DNA of 64,000 nucleotides. Origin: Pseudomonas marincola (lineage in GTDB: Bacteria; Pseudomonadota; Gammaproteobacteria; Pseudomonadales; Pseudomonadaceae). The DNA lies in contig NZ_FPBC01000018.1 of assembly GCF_900116605.1 (NCBI RefSeq), positions 20,291 through 84,290 of the forward strand, read 5' to 3'. Each line of letters opens with the position of its first letter. Position 1 is the stretch's first letter. Of this stretch, positions 8,684 to 18,703 are shown piece after piece. The notes beneath the pieces are model-generated. The model was not told where the DNA came from and searched no databases. It saw only the letters and a program-made list of their open reading frames with translations. The translations under genes and the position numbers were made by a program.

Positions 8684-9956
8684 TTGCCTGCGCCCCCTGA
8701 TGCTGGGCGCAGTACTTATTGGCTCTATGGCACACGCTGAAGTTCAGCCGCTGGACCGGGTCGTCGCCATCGTGGACAACGATGTCATCATGCAAAGCCA
8801 GCTCAACTCACGCCTGCGTGAAGTTCAGCAAACCATCGCCAAGCGCGGTGCGGCCGTGCCGCCTGATGACGTCCTGCAAAATCAGGTGCTCGAGCGTCTG
8901 ATTCTGGAAAACCTGCAGCTGCAGATTGGTGATCGCTCCGGTATTCGTATCGGCGACGAAGAACTCAATCAGGCAATCGGTACGATTGCCCAGCGCAACA
9001 ACATGACCCCTGCTCAGTTCAAGGCAGCCCTGACCCGTGACGGCCTGTCTTATGAAGATGCCCGCGATCAGGTACGCCGCGAAATGATCATCAGCCGCGT
9101 ACGTCAGCGCCGCGTGGGTGAGCGTATTCAGGTGAGCGATCAGGAAGTGAAGAACTTCCTCGCCTCCGACCTGGGCAAGATGCAGCTTTCGGAAGAATAT
9201 CGCCTGGCCAACATCCTGATTCCGGTTCAGGAAGGTGCTTCCTCGGACGCGATCCAGACAGCAGCCAAACAGGCTCAAGATATTTACAGCCAGCTCAAGC
9301 AAGGCGCCGATTTCGCGCAGATGGCGATTGCCCGCTCGGCGAGTGAAAGCGCGCTGGAAGGCGGCGAAATGGGCTGGCGTAAAGCCGGTCAGCTGCCACC
9401 GCCATTCGACACCATGCTCAGCACGATGTCGGCAGGTGAGGTGACCGAGCCTGTACGTACGCCAGGTGGTTTTATCATCATCAAGCTGCAAGAAAAACGT
9501 GGCGGCGGCGCTCAGGTCAGCGAAGAAGTTAATGTTCGCCATATCCTGATCAAGCCCAGCGAAATCCGCAGCGATTCCGAAAGCCAGCGTCTGGCCCAGC
9601 GTCTGTATGACCGCATTGCCGCAGGCGAAGACTTTGCCGAACTGGCGAAAAACTTCTCGGAAGACCCAGGCTCTGCCCTTAATGGCGGCTCGCTGAACTG
9701 GATCGACCCGAAGGTACTGGTTCCGGAGTTCCAGGCGGTTATGAACAGCACGCCGAGCGGTGAAGTGTCCAAGCCATTCAGAACCAGTTTTGGCTGGCAC
9801 ATTCTGCAGGTTATGGGTCGTCGCGCCACGGACAACAGCGAGAAGTTCCGCGAGCAGCAAGCGATGAACATCCTGCGTAACCGTAAGTACGACGAAGAAC
9901 TGCAAACCTGGCTGCGTCAGATCCGCGACGAGGCCTACGTAGAAACCAAGCTGTGA
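8664..9956 (+). CDS. surA: Periplasmic peptidyl-prolyl isomerase and OMP chaperone SurA
   Basis: SurA escorts unfolded outer-membrane proteins, including LptD, across the periplasm. Layout: signal peptide (to about residue 24), N-terminal chaperone domain, two parvulin domains (about 180-280 and 290-390; GGEMGWRKAGQLP and GGSLNWIDPK mark them), and a short C-terminal helix. GTG at 8664 and ATG at 8670 are both possible starts; GTG gives 430 residues and best matches the start I remember for Pseudomonas SurA. The stop overlaps the pdxA start. Confidence 0.95.
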   Translation: MKMKLSDCLRPLMLGAVLIGSMAHAEVQPLDRVVAIVDNDVIMQSQLNSRLREVQQTIAKRGAAVPPDDVLQNQVLERLILENLQLQIGDRSGIRIGDEELNQAIGTIAQRNNMTPAQFKAALTRDGLSYEDARDQVRREMIISRVRQRRVGERIQVSDQEVKNFLASDLGKMQLSEEYRLANILIPVQEGASSDAIQTAAKQAQDIYSQLKQGADFAQMAIARSASESALEGGEMGWRKAGQLPPPFDTMLSTMSAGEVTEPVRTPGGFIIIKLQEKRGGGAQVSEEVNVRHILIKPSEIRSDSESQRLAQRLYDRIAAGEDFAELAKNFSEDPGSALNGGSLNWIDPKVLVPEFQAVMNSTPSGEVSKPFRTSFGWHILQVMGRRATDNSEKFREQQAMNILRNRKYDEELQTWLRQIRDEAYVETKL

Positions 9957-10942
9957 GCAGCAAACCCTTTGCCCTCACACCGGGCGAGCCCGCAGGTATA
10001 GGTCCAGACCTATGCCTGCTGCTGGCCCGCGAGCAACAGGCGCAGCCAATCATCGCGATTGCCAGCTGCGCCCTGCTCGCCCAGCGCGCACAGCTGCTGG
10101 GCCTGAATATCCAGCTCATCAGCGTCACCCCCGACACGTTTCCCAAGCAACCGGCGCCTGCTGGCAGCCAATACGTGTGGGACACCCCGCTCGGCGCGCC
10201 CGTTACCGCTGGCCAGCTCAACCCTGCAAACGCTGCTTATGTCCTTGAAACCCTGACCCGTGCGGGCCAAGGCTGCATGGACGGGCATTTCGCCGGGATG
10301 ATTACCGCGCCGGTGCATAAAGGCGTCATCAACGAAGGCGGCGTAAGCTTTTCCGGCCATACCGAGTTTCTGGCCGAACTGACAAACACCGAACAGGTCG
10401 TGATGATGCTTGCGACCCACGGTTTGCGGGTCGCCTTGGTGACCACTCACCTGCCACTCAAAGATGTAGCAGATGCCATAACACCTGAACGCTTAAGCCG
10501 GGTGACGCGCATTCTGCACAACGATTTGCGCGACAAGTTCGGTATCAGCCAGCCGAAAATTCTGGTTTGCGGCCTCAATCCGCACGCCGGTGAAGGCGGC
10601 CATCTTGGCCACGAAGAAATCGACGTGATCGAGCCAACGCTTGAGCAACTGCGCGCTGAGGGCATCAACCTGATCGGCCCGCTGCCCGCCGACACGCTCT
10701 TCACCCCCAAGCACCTCGACCATTGCGACGCCGTCTTGGCGATGTATCACGATCAGGGCTTGCCCGTGCTCAAGTTCAAAGGCTTTGGCGCTGCGGTGAA
10801 TATCACCCTCGGTCTGCCGATTATCCGCACCTCGGTCGATCACGGCACAGCGCTGGACCTCGCCGGCAGCGGCAATATCGACACCGGCAGCCTGCAAGTC
10901 GCCCTGCAAAATGCCTTCGCCATGGCAGCCAGTCAGGCTTAA
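9953..10942 (+). CDS. pdxA: 4-hydroxythreonine-4-phosphate dehydrogenase
   Basis: PdxA oxidises 4-phosphohydroxy-L-threonine in the DXP-dependent pyridoxal phosphate pathway. The 329-residue protein starts at GTG (ATG is absent) within the surA stop region. Motifs: TPGEPAGIGPDL at the N-terminus, SGHTEFLAE (substrate loop), NPHAGEGG, and YHDQGLPVLK with a metal-binding His. It forms the usual surA-pdxA-rsmA-apaG-apaH block. Confidence 0.95.
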   Translation: MSSKPFALTPGEPAGIGPDLCLLLAREQQAQPIIAIASCALLAQRAQLLGLNIQLISVTPDTFPKQPAPAGSQYVWDTPLGAPVTAGQLNPANAAYVLETLTRAGQGCMDGHFAGMITAPVHKGVINEGGVSFSGHTEFLAELTNTEQVVMMLATHGLRVALVTTHLPLKDVADAITPERLSRVTRILHNDLRDKFGISQPKILVCGLNPHAGEGGHLGHEEIDVIEPTLEQLRAEGINLIGPLPADTLFTPKHLDHCDAVLAMYHDQGLPVLKFKGFGAAVNITLGLPIIRTSVDHGTALDLAGSGNIDTGSLQVALQNAFAMAASQA

Positions 10943-11046
10943 CGCCACGATTGCTGCTGTACGCAGCTACTTTTTGCCCCATCACTGTTAAACTGCATCT
11001 CTTTGTTTTCGCTTTAAGCTTGCGGCTTGAAGCTTGGAGCTGCTGT

Positions 11047-11868
11047 ATGTCTGAACAATACCAACACAAGGCGCGCAAGCGCTTTGGTCAGAACTTCCTG
11101 CATGATGCCGGCGTGATCCATCGCATCCTGCGCGCTATCCATGCCCGCGAAGGCGAGCATGTGCTGGAAATCGGCCCGGGTCAGGGCGCACTCACTGAAG
11201 GCCTGCTGAGCAGCGGCGCGCAACTGGATGTGATCGAGCTCGATAAAGACCTGGTGCCAATTCTCAACGCCAAGTTCGCCAACCACAGCAACTTCAAGCT
11301 GAATCAGGGTGATGCGCTCAAGTTCGACTTTGCCCGTCTCAACGCCGCGCCTAACAGCCTGCGCGTGGTCGGCAACCTGCCTTACAACATTTCCACCCCA
11401 CTGATTTTTCACCTGCTGAGTAATGCCTCGCTGATTCGCGACATGCACTTCATGCTGCAAAAGGAAGTGGTCGAGCGTCTGGCCGCAGGGCCAGGCGGTG
11501 GCGATTGGGGCCGTTTGTCGATCATGGTTCAGTACCACTGCCGCGTAGAACATTTGTTCAACGTCGGGCCCGGCGCGTTCAACCCGCCGCCCAAGGTAGA
11601 CTCGGCCATCGTGCGCCTTACGCCGCATGAGGTGCTGCCGCATCCGGCCAAGGATCACAAGCTGCTCGAACGCGTGGTACGCGAAGCCTTCAACCAGCGC
11701 CGCAAAACCCTGCGCAACACGCTTAAAGCCCTGTTGCCGGCTAGCGAGATCGAAGCCGCAGGCGTTGACGGCAGCCTGCGCCCCGAACAACTGGACTTGG
11801 CTGCATTTGTGCGCCTGGCTGATAAATTGGCCGAGCAACCAGTCGCCAGTGCCGAGACGGATCACTGA
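11047..11868 (+). CDS. rsmA: 16S rRNA dimethyladenosine transferase
   Basis: RsmA (KsgA) dimethylates two adjacent adenosines near the 3' end of 16S rRNA, a late step of small-subunit maturation. The start at 11047 gives MSEQYQHKARKRFGQNFL, the family N-terminus, and 273 residues. The SAM-binding motif EIGPGQGALT and the catalytic NLPYNIS motif are both intact. The frame extends upstream through pdxA but without support. A Pseudomonas-type AAGCTTGCGGCTTGAAGCTT repeat lies just before the start. Confidence 0.95.
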   Translation: MSEQYQHKARKRFGQNFLHDAGVIHRILRAIHAREGEHVLEIGPGQGALTEGLLSSGAQLDVIELDKDLVPILNAKFANHSNFKLNQGDALKFDFARLNAAPNSLRVVGNLPYNISTPLIFHLLSNASLIRDMHFMLQKEVVERLAAGPGGGDWGRLSIMVQYHCRVEHLFNVGPGAFNPPPKVDSAIVRLTPHEVLPHPAKDHKLLERVVREAFNQRRKTLRNTLKALLPASEIEAAGVDGSLRPEQLDLAAFVRLADKLAEQPVASAETDH

Positions 11869-11891
11869 TCCCTAATTTGCGAGTCATCCCT

Positions 11892-12272
11892 ATGTCTGAT
11901 CCACGCTACCAGGTCGACGTTAGCGTCGTAACCCGCTTCCTACCGGAGCAATCCCAGCCCGAGCAGGAGCGCTTTGCCTTCGCCTACACCGTCAGCATCA
12001 CCAACAACGGTGAGTTGCCAGCCAAGTTGCTGTCGCGTCACTGGGTGATTACCGACGGCAACGGCAAGGTGCAGGAAGTCCGTGGCGCCGGCGTTATCGG
12101 CCAACAGCCGCTGATTGCCCAAGGCGAGACTTACACCTACAGCAGCGGCACCGTAATGGCCACGCGCGTCGGCACGATGCAGGGCAGCTACAAGATGATC
12201 AGCGAAGACGGCGCGAACTTCGACGCACCGATTGCACCCTTTCGCTTAGCCGTACCAGGATCACTGCACTGA
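11892..12272 (+). CDS. apaG: ApaG domain protein
   Basis: A 126-residue fibronectin-III-like ApaG protein, usually next to apaH and rsmA. Its biochemical role is not settled; it binds divalent metal and nucleotides in some species. I start it at ATG 11892 (MSDPRYQVDVSV); an upstream TTG at 11877 is less likely. The conserved SRHWVITDGNGKVQEVRG and GVIGQQP segments are present. Confidence 0.93.
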   Translation: MSDPRYQVDVSVVTRFLPEQSQPEQERFAFAYTVSITNNGELPAKLLSRHWVITDGNGKVQEVRGAGVIGQQPLIAQGETYTYSSGTVMATRVGTMQGSYKMISEDGANFDAPIAPFRLAVPGSLH

Positions 12273-12273
12273 G

Positions 12274-13098
12274 ATGACCACCTATGCTGTCGGCGACCTG
12301 CAAGGTTGCCTGAAACCCCTGCAATGCTTGCTTGAGCGAGTAAAGTTCGACCCGAAAGTTGATCGGCTGTGGCTGGTCGGCGACCTGATAAACCGCGGCC
12401 CGGACTCGCTCGGCACTCTGCGCTTTCTCTACGCGATGCGCGACTCAGTCACCTGCGTGCTGGGTAATCATGACCTGCACTTGCTGGCGGTTGCGCATAA
12501 CGTCGAGCGTCTGAAAAAGAACGACACGCTGCAGGAAATTCTCGATGCGCCGGATCGGCACGAGTTGCTCGACTGGCTGCGTCAGCAGAAACTCATGCAC
12601 TACGACGCCGAGCGCAACATGGCCATGGTGCATGCCGGTATTGCTCCGCAATGGACACTGGAGAAGGCGCTCAAGCGCGCCGCAGAGGTCGAAGAAGTGC
12701 TGCGCGACCCTAACCGACTGCCCGTGTTTCTCGATGGCATGTACGGCAACCAGCCCGATTGCTGGGATGGCGACCTGAAAGGCATCAAGCGTCTGCGCGT
12801 TATCACCAACTACTTCACCCGCATGCGCTTTTGCAAAGCCGACGGTACGCTCGACCTCGTCAGCAAGGAGGGCCTGGATACGGCCCCCAGCGGTTTTGCC
12901 CCCTGGTTCAGTCACCCGAGCCGCAAGACCCGTGATGTGAAAATCATTTTCGGCCATTGGGCGGCACTTGAGGGCAACTGCACCGAGCCCAACGTATTTG
13001 CCCTGGACACCGGTTGCGTCTGGGGCGCGGCCATGACGCTGATGAACATCGACAGCGGCGAAATGCACCGCTGCAACTGCAATGAGGACTCCGCATGA
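12274..13098 (+). CDS. apaH: Symmetrical diadenosine tetraphosphatase
   Basis: ApaH cleaves Ap4A to two ADP and removes Np4 caps from RNA 5' ends. The metallophosphatase motifs are intact: GDLQGC, GDLINRGPDS, GNHDLHLL, VHAGI and the C-terminal GHWAAL. Its 274 residues fit the family. The gene begins one base after apaG and overlaps glpE by four bases. Confidence 0.95.
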   Translation: MTTYAVGDLQGCLKPLQCLLERVKFDPKVDRLWLVGDLINRGPDSLGTLRFLYAMRDSVTCVLGNHDLHLLAVAHNVERLKKNDTLQEILDAPDRHELLDWLRQQKLMHYDAERNMAMVHAGIAPQWTLEKALKRAAEVEEVLRDPNRLPVFLDGMYGNQPDCWDGDLKGIKRLRVITNYFTRMRFCKADGTLDLVSKEGLDTAPSGFAPWFSHPSRKTRDVKIIFGHWAALEGNCTEPNVFALDTGCVWGAAMTLMNIDSGEMHRCNCNEDSA

Positions 13099-13424
13099 GC
13101 GACTTCAAACGAATTTCCCCCGAGCAAGCTCAAGCACTTCGCCAGCAGGGCGCCGTGGTCGTCGATATCCGCGACCCGCAGAGTTTCGACATGGGCCATA
13201 TCGCCGGCTCGCATCACCTCGATAACCACTCGCTGGTCGACTTTATTGCCAAGGCCGATCTCGATCATCCGCTCATCGTTTCCTGCTATCACGGCAACTC
13301 CAGTCAAAGCGCTGCCGCCTACCTGATTGGCCAGGGTTTTACTGACGTTTACAGCCTTGATGGCGGCTTCGAGCTGTGGCGCGCCACTTACCCTGAAGAC
13401 ACACGCCAGAGCCCCGACGAATAA
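13095..13424 (+). CDS. glpE: Thiosulfate sulfurtransferase GlpE
   Basis: A single-domain rhodanese of 109 residues that moves sulfane sulfur from thiosulfate to thiophilic acceptors. The active-site loop is SCYHGNSSQ with the catalytic Cys, and DIRDPQSFDMGHI is the family's N-terminal signature. It shares ATGA with apaH and closes the lptD-to-glpE gene run. Confidence 0.93.
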   Translation: MSDFKRISPEQAQALRQQGAVVVDIRDPQSFDMGHIAGSHHLDNHSLVDFIAKADLDHPLIVSCYHGNSSQSAAAYLIGQGFTDVYSLDGGFELWRATYPEDTRQSPDE

Positions 13425-13439
13425 TTTTTTACATCTGCC

Positions 13440-13461
13440 AAGGCCCGCCATATCGGGCCTT
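13440..13461 (+). terminator. Hairpin after glpE
   Basis: AAGGCCCG-N6-CGGGCCTT is a perfect 8-bp stem 15 bases after the glpE stop. No T tract follows, so it may be a weak terminator or an RNA-stabilising hairpin. Confidence 0.4.
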
Positions 13462-13701
13462 GCGCGCACTTTCTGGCTTCCTGCGCCAAGCTATTTGCGC
13501 ATATCGCCTTGCCCTCGCAAATTCCGAACTATCCTTTATCTCAGGCCATCCAAATAAGGTAGAGCCGGCAAGCCGGCAGCCGGGCCATCGGTACGACTTT
13601 TAGGTGTTTCGGGGGATTTACCTAGGTTGACTTCTCAGCCGTCCATCCGTGCCCGTTCGACCGATCCCTGCTAACTCTTTTGCATCGAGCGAGGTGAAGT
13701 C

Positions 13702-15624
13702 ATGAGCATTTTCAGTCACTTCCAACAACGTTTCGAAGCGACCCGCCAGGAAGAGTATTCCCTGCAGGAATATCTCGAACTGTGCAAACAGGATCGCAGT
13801 GCTTATGCCTCGGCAGCTGAACGGTTGTTACTGGCAATAGGCGAGCCCGAGCTGCTCGACACGGCAGCCAACCCCAGGCTTTCACGTATCTTCTCGAACA
13901 AGGTGATCCGCCGCTATCCGGCTTTCGCCGACTTCCATGGCATGGAAGAGTGCATTGATCAGATCGTGTCCTACTTCCGCCACGCCGCCCAAGGGCTCGA
14001 AGAAAAGAAACAGATCCTCTATCTGCTGGGCCCGGTAGGCGGCGGTAAGTCCTCGCTGGCTGAAAAGCTCAAGCACCTGATGGAAAAAGTGCCGTTCTAC
14101 GCGATCAAGGATTCACCGGTTTTCGAGTCGCCACTCGGCCTGTTCAGCGATGCCGAAGACGGGGCCATTCTGGAAGAGGAATACGGTATTTCGCGGCGCT
14201 ATCTGGGCAGCATCATGTCGCCATGGGCCACCAAGCGCCTGAGCGAGTATGGCGGCGACATCAGCCAGTTCCGCGTGGTCAAACTTTACCCCTCGATTCT
14301 GCGGCAGATTGCCGTGGCTAAAACCGAGCCCGGCGATGAAAACAACCAGGACATCTCGGCACTGGTCGGCAAGGTTGATATCCGCAAGCTGGAAGAATTC
14401 CCGCAGAACGACGCGGACGCCTACAGCTATTCAGGCGCCCTGTGCCGCGCCAACCAGGGCCTGATGGAATTCGTCGAGATGTTCAAGGCGCCGATCAAGG
14501 TCCTGCACCCGCTACTTACCGCGACTCAGGAAGGCAACTACAACAGCACCGAAGGCCTCGGCGCGATCCCCTACAACGGGATTTTGCTGGCGCACTCCAA
14601 CGAATCCGAATGGCACAGCTTCCGTAACAACAAGAACAACGAGGCGTTCATTGACCGGATTTACATCGTCAAGGTGCCTTACTGCTTGCGCGTCAGCGAT
14701 GAGATCAAGATTTACGACAAGTTGCTGCTCAACAGCTCACTGGCCAACGCCCATTGCGCGCCAGACACCCTGAAAATGCTCGCGCAGTTCTCCGTACTGT
14801 CACGGCTCAAAGAGCCTGAGAACTCGAATATCTATTCGAAAATGCGCGTCTACGACGGTGAAAACCTTAAGGACACCGACCCGAAGGCCAAGTCGATTCA
14901 GGAATACCGGGACACAGCAGGCGTTGATGAAGGCATGAACGGCCTGTCGACACGCTTCGCCTTCAAGATTCTGTCCAAGGTGTTCAACTTCGACCCGCAC
15001 GAGGTTGCCGCCAACCCGGTGCACCTGCTGTATGTGCTTGAACAGCAGATTGAGCAGGAGCAGTTCCCGGCAGAGACCCGCGAGCGTTATCTGCGCTTTA
15101 TCAAGGAATACCTGGCGCCGCGCTATATCGAGTTTATCGGCAAGGAAATCCAGACCGCTTACCTCGAGTCTTACAGCGAGTACGGTCAGAACATTTTCGA
15201 CCGCTATGTGCTGTACGCCGACTTCTGGATTCAGGATCAGGAATACCGCGACCCGGAAACCGGCGAGATCCTCAACCGCGTAGCACTCAACGAAGAGCTG
15301 GAGAAAATCGAGAAGCCGGCCGGCATCAGCAACCCCAAGGATTTCCGCAACGAGATCGTCAACTTTGTGTTGCGTGCGCGGGCCAACAACAATGGCAAGA
15401 ACCCAACCTGGCTCAGCTACGAGAAACTGCGCGTCGTGATCGAGAAGAAGATGTTCTCCAACACCGAGGATCTGCTTCCGGTCATCAGCTTCAACGCCAA
15501 GGCCAGCAAAGAGGACCAGCAAAAACACAACGACTTCGTCACTCGCATGGTCGAGCGCGGCTATACCGACAAACAGGTTCGGCTGTTGTCTGAATGGTAT
15601 CTGCGGGTTCGTAAATCGCAGTAA
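13702..15624 (+). CDS. prkA: PrkA-family AAA+ serine protein kinase
   Basis: A 640-residue PrkA protein (YeaG in E. coli), linked to nitrogen starvation, stationary-phase and stress responses. The N-terminal AAA+ domain has the Walker A GPVGGGKSS (about residues 110-118). The C-terminal PrkA domain is complete. The start ATG follows GAGGTGAAGTC. prkA-yeaH-spoVR is a strongly conserved gene trio whose products are thought to act together. The 277-base gap upstream may hold its promoter, but I could not identify one. Confidence 0.94.
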   Translation: MSIFSHFQQRFEATRQEEYSLQEYLELCKQDRSAYASAAERLLLAIGEPELLDTAANPRLSRIFSNKVIRRYPAFADFHGMEECIDQIVSYFRHAAQGLEEKKQILYLLGPVGGGKSSLAEKLKHLMEKVPFYAIKDSPVFESPLGLFSDAEDGAILEEEYGISRRYLGSIMSPWATKRLSEYGGDISQFRVVKLYPSILRQIAVAKTEPGDENNQDISALVGKVDIRKLEEFPQNDADAYSYSGALCRANQGLMEFVEMFKAPIKVLHPLLTATQEGNYNSTEGLGAIPYNGILLAHSNESEWHSFRNNKNNEAFIDRIYIVKVPYCLRVSDEIKIYDKLLLNSSLANAHCAPDTLKMLAQFSVLSRLKEPENSNIYSKMRVYDGENLKDTDPKAKSIQEYRDTAGVDEGMNGLSTRFAFKILSKVFNFDPHEVAANPVHLLYVLEQQIEQEQFPAETRERYLRFIKEYLAPRYIEFIGKEIQTAYLESYSEYGQNIFDRYVLYADFWIQDQEYRDPETGEILNRVALNEELEKIEKPAGISNPKDFRNEIVNFVLRARANNNGKNPTWLSYEKLRVVIEKKMFSNTEDLLPVISFNAKASKEDQQKHNDFVTRMVERGYTDKQVRLLSEWYLRVRKSQ

Positions 15625-15658
15625 TGCAGCCTCAAGCCACCCGGTGATGACTGCGCAA

Positions 15659-15687
15659 GAGCGAGGGCGACACCTTCGTCCTCGCTC
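15659..15687. repeat. Intergenic hairpin between prkA and yeaH
   Basis: GAGCGAGG and CCTCGCTC form a perfect 8-bp inverted repeat with a 13-base loop. It is followed by an AGCTT/GCTTCAAGCTC-type segment that resembles short repeats common in Pseudomonas intergenic DNA. It may tune the ratio of prkA to yeaH transcripts. Confidence 0.4.
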
Positions 15688-15721
15688 GCAGCTTGCCGCT
15701 TCAAGCTCCCCGGAGGGGCCT

Positions 15722-16996
15722 ATGAGCTATGTGATTGACCGTCGCCTTAACGGCAAGAACAAGAGCACGGTAAATCGTCAGCGTTTTTTACGGCGTTACC
15801 GTGGTCATATCAAAAAGGCAGTTGAAGAGGCTGTCAGCCGCCGCTCGATTACCGACATGGAGCACGGCGAGCAAATCAGTATTCCTGGCCGCGACATCGA
15901 CGAGCCCGTGCTTCATCATGGCCGCGGAGGCCGCCAGACCATTGTTCACCCAGGCAACAAGGAATTCAGCGGCGGAGACCATATCCCGCGCCCGCAAGGC
16001 GGGGGTGGCGGCGGCCAAGGCAGCGGCAAGGCTAGCAACAGTGGCGAGGGCATGGACGAGTTCGTCTTCCAGATCACTCAGGAAGAGTTTCTCGACTTCA
16101 TGTTCGAAGATCTCGAGTTGCCCAATCTGGTCAAGCGCCACCTGACCGGCACCGACACGTTCAAGACCGTGCGCGCGGGCATCAGCAGCGAAGGCAACCC
16201 TTCCCGAATCAACATACTACGCACGCTGCGCTCCGCTCACGCCCGACGCATCGCGCTCTCTGGCAGCAGCCGCAAGAAACTCAAAGAAGCCATGCTCGAA
16301 CTTGACCGGCTCAAGCGCGAGGAGCCCGACAACTTCGGCGATATACAGGCGCTTGAAGAGGAAATCAGCAAGCTGCACATCCGCATTAACCGGGTGCCGT
16401 TTCTCGACACCTTCGACCTCAAATACAACCTGCTGGTCAAACACCCCAACCCGAGTTCAAAAGCGGTGATGTTCTGCCTGATGGACGTTTCCGGCTCAAT
16501 GACGCAAGCCACCAAGGACGTCGCCAAGCGTTTCTTCATCTTACTCTACCTGTTTCTCAAGCGTAATTACGACAAGATCGAAGTGGTGTTCATCCGTCAC
16601 CACACCAGTGCCAAGGAAGTCGACGAGGAGGAGTTTTTCTACTCCCGCGAAACCGGCGGCACCATTGTCTCCAGCGCGCTGAAAATGATGCAGGAGATCA
16701 TGGCCGAGCGTTATCCGGTCAATGAGTGGAATATCTATGCCGCGCAAGCCTCGGATGGCGACAACTGGAATGACGATTCCCCGGTGTGCCGGGATATATT
16801 GATCAACCAGATAATGCCGTTCGTGCAGTACTTCACTTATGTCGAGATCACACCGCGCGAACATCAGGCGCTATGGTTTGAATATGAGCAAGTGGCCGAA
16901 GCGTTCGCCGACACCTTTGCCCAGCAACAATTAGTCTCAGCCGGCGATATTTACCCGGTATTCCGCGAACTGTTTCAGCGGAGGCTTACGACATGA
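15722..16996 (+). CDS. yeaH: YeaH/DUF444 family protein (vWA-like)
   Basis: A 424-residue YeaH protein starting at ATG 15722 after GGAGGGGCC. It has a basic N-terminus, a Gly-rich linker (about residues 95-110) and a vWA-like C-terminal domain with the MIDAS-type DVSGSMT motif. It belongs to the conserved PrkA-YeaH-SpoVR trio. Its molecular role is not established. The stop overlaps the spoVR start by four bases. Confidence 0.92.
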   Translation: MSYVIDRRLNGKNKSTVNRQRFLRRYRGHIKKAVEEAVSRRSITDMEHGEQISIPGRDIDEPVLHHGRGGRQTIVHPGNKEFSGGDHIPRPQGGGGGGQGSGKASNSGEGMDEFVFQITQEEFLDFMFEDLELPNLVKRHLTGTDTFKTVRAGISSEGNPSRINILRTLRSAHARRIALSGSSRKKLKEAMLELDRLKREEPDNFGDIQALEEEISKLHIRINRVPFLDTFDLKYNLLVKHPNPSSKAVMFCLMDVSGSMTQATKDVAKRFFILLYLFLKRNYDKIEVVFIRHHTSAKEVDEEEFFYSRETGGTIVSSALKMMQEIMAERYPVNEWNIYAAQASDGDNWNDDSPVCRDILINQIMPFVQYFTYVEITPREHQALWFEYEQVAEAFADTFAQQQLVSAGDIYPVFRELFQRRLTT

Positions 16997-18573
16997 CCCA
17001 ACCCGAAGGCAGCGTACGCGACAAGAAACGCCAGCCGATCTCGACCACTTCAGAGTGGACGTTCGAGCTGATCCGCAGCTACGACCGCGAGATTGCCCGC
17101 ATCGCCGAACGCTATGCGCTGGACACTTATCCCAATCAGATCGAGGTGATTACCGCCGAGCAGATGATGGACGCCTACGCCTCTGTGGGCATGCCGCTGG
17201 GCTATCACCACTGGTCTTATGGCAAACACTTCCTGAGTACCGAAAAGAACTACAAGCGCGGCCAGATGGGCCTCGCGTATGAAATTGTGATCAACTCCGA
17301 CCCCTGCATCGCCTACCTCATGGAAGAAAACACCATGTGTATGCAGGCCTTGGTGATTGCTCACGCCTGCTACGGGCATAACAGTTTCTTCAAGGGCAAT
17401 TACCTGTTCCAGACCTGGACTGATGCCAGCTCGATCATCGACTATCTGGTGTTCGCCAAGCAGTACATCATGCAATGCGAGGAGCGCCACGGCATTGATG
17501 CCGTCGAGGACTTGCTCGATTCATGCCACGCCCTGATGAACTACGGCGTAGACCGTTACAAGCGGCCCTACCCCATTTCTGCCGAGGAAGAGCGCCGCCG
17601 CCAGAAAGAGCGCGAAGAGCACCTGCAGCAGCAGATCAATGACTTGTGGCGCACTATTCCCAAAGGCGCGAGCAAGGGCGGCGAGCAGGACGCTCAGCGC
17701 TTCCCGTCCGAGCCACAGGAAAACATCCTGTATTTCCTCGAAAAACACGCGCCATTACTGGAACCGTGGCAGCGCGAGATCATCCGCATCGTGCGCAAGG
17801 TCGCGCAGTATTTTTATCCACAGCGCCAAACGCAAGTGATGAATGAAGGCTGGGCGACGTTCTGGCATTACACCCTCACCAACGACCTTTATAACGAAGG
17901 GCTGGTCACCGATGGCTTCATGATGGAATTTCTCCAGGCCCACACCAGCGTGATCTACCAGCCAGGCTTCGACAGCCCGTATTACAGCGGCATAAACCCC
18001 TACACACTGGGTTTTGCCATGTACAGCGACATACGCCGGATGTGTGAAAACCCAACCGACGAAGATCGCGCCTGGTTCCCGGATATCGCCGGATCTGACT
18101 GGTTATCGACCCTGAAATTCGCCATGCACAGCTTCAAGGACGAGAGTTTCATATTGCAGTACCTCTCGCCCAAAGTGATCCGCGATCTGAAGCTGTTCAG
18201 CATTCTTGATGACGACCAGAAGGATGATTTACTGGTCCCCGCGATTCACGACGAACCTGGCTATAAAACCATCCGCGAGCTGCTGGCTGCGCAGTACAAT
18301 CTTGGCAACCGCGAGCCCAACGTACAAATCTGGAGTGTCGATCGGCGTGGCGACCGCTCACTGACGTTGCGCCATCAGCAGCACGACCGCAAACCGTTGG
18401 GCAGCTCGACCGAAGAAGTACTCAAGCACCTGCACCGTTTATGGGGCTTTGATGTGCATCTGGAAATCTGGCAAGGCGACAAGTTGGTCAACAGCCAGCA
18501 TGTGCCGCCGAAAAACGAACCCGAACGTGAAGGCGAGTTTCCCCGACTCGATCTGGTCATTCCACCGATCTAA
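16993..18573 (+). CDS. SpoVR family protein
   Basis: A 526-residue SpoVR homologue (YcgB in E. coli). Family features: YGKHF near residue 75, NEGWATFWHYT near 283, and a C-terminal domain with NREPNVQIW. The biochemical activity is unknown. It works with PrkA and YeaH in stress-adapted cells, judging by conserved synteny. It is translationally coupled to yeaH. Confidence 0.92.
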   Translation: MTQPEGSVRDKKRQPISTTSEWTFELIRSYDREIARIAERYALDTYPNQIEVITAEQMMDAYASVGMPLGYHHWSYGKHFLSTEKNYKRGQMGLAYEIVINSDPCIAYLMEENTMCMQALVIAHACYGHNSFFKGNYLFQTWTDASSIIDYLVFAKQYIMQCEERHGIDAVEDLLDSCHALMNYGVDRYKRPYPISAEEERRRQKEREEHLQQQINDLWRTIPKGASKGGEQDAQRFPSEPQENILYFLEKHAPLLEPWQREIIRIVRKVAQYFYPQRQTQVMNEGWATFWHYTLTNDLYNEGLVTDGFMMEFLQAHTSVIYQPGFDSPYYSGINPYTLGFAMYSDIRRMCENPTDEDRAWFPDIAGSDWLSTLKFAMHSFKDESFILQYLSPKVIRDLKLFSILDDDQKDDLLVPAIHDEPGYKTIRELLAAQYNLGNREPNVQIWSVDRRGDRSLTLRHQQHDRKPLGSSTEEVLKHLHRLWGFDVHLEIWQGDKLVNSQHVPPKNEPEREGEFPRLDLVIPPI

Positions 18574-18584
18574 TCTCCCCAGCC

Positions 18585-18616
18585 AGCCCCGCGACCAGAC
18601 TGCACCTCGCGGGGCT
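18585..18616 (+). terminator. Hairpin after spoVR
   Basis: AGCCCCGCGA-N12-TCGCGGGGCT is a perfect 10-bp stem 11 bases after the spoVR stop. The T tract is poor, so factor-independent termination is only likely, not certain. Confidence 0.5.
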
Positions 18617-18703
18617 AGCGCCTTCATCAGCACGCACTTTTCCCTCCAGCCCGCGTAACCGTTATCCTCTGCGTTAACAGAGGCAATTTTGCAGATAGGT
18701 GCT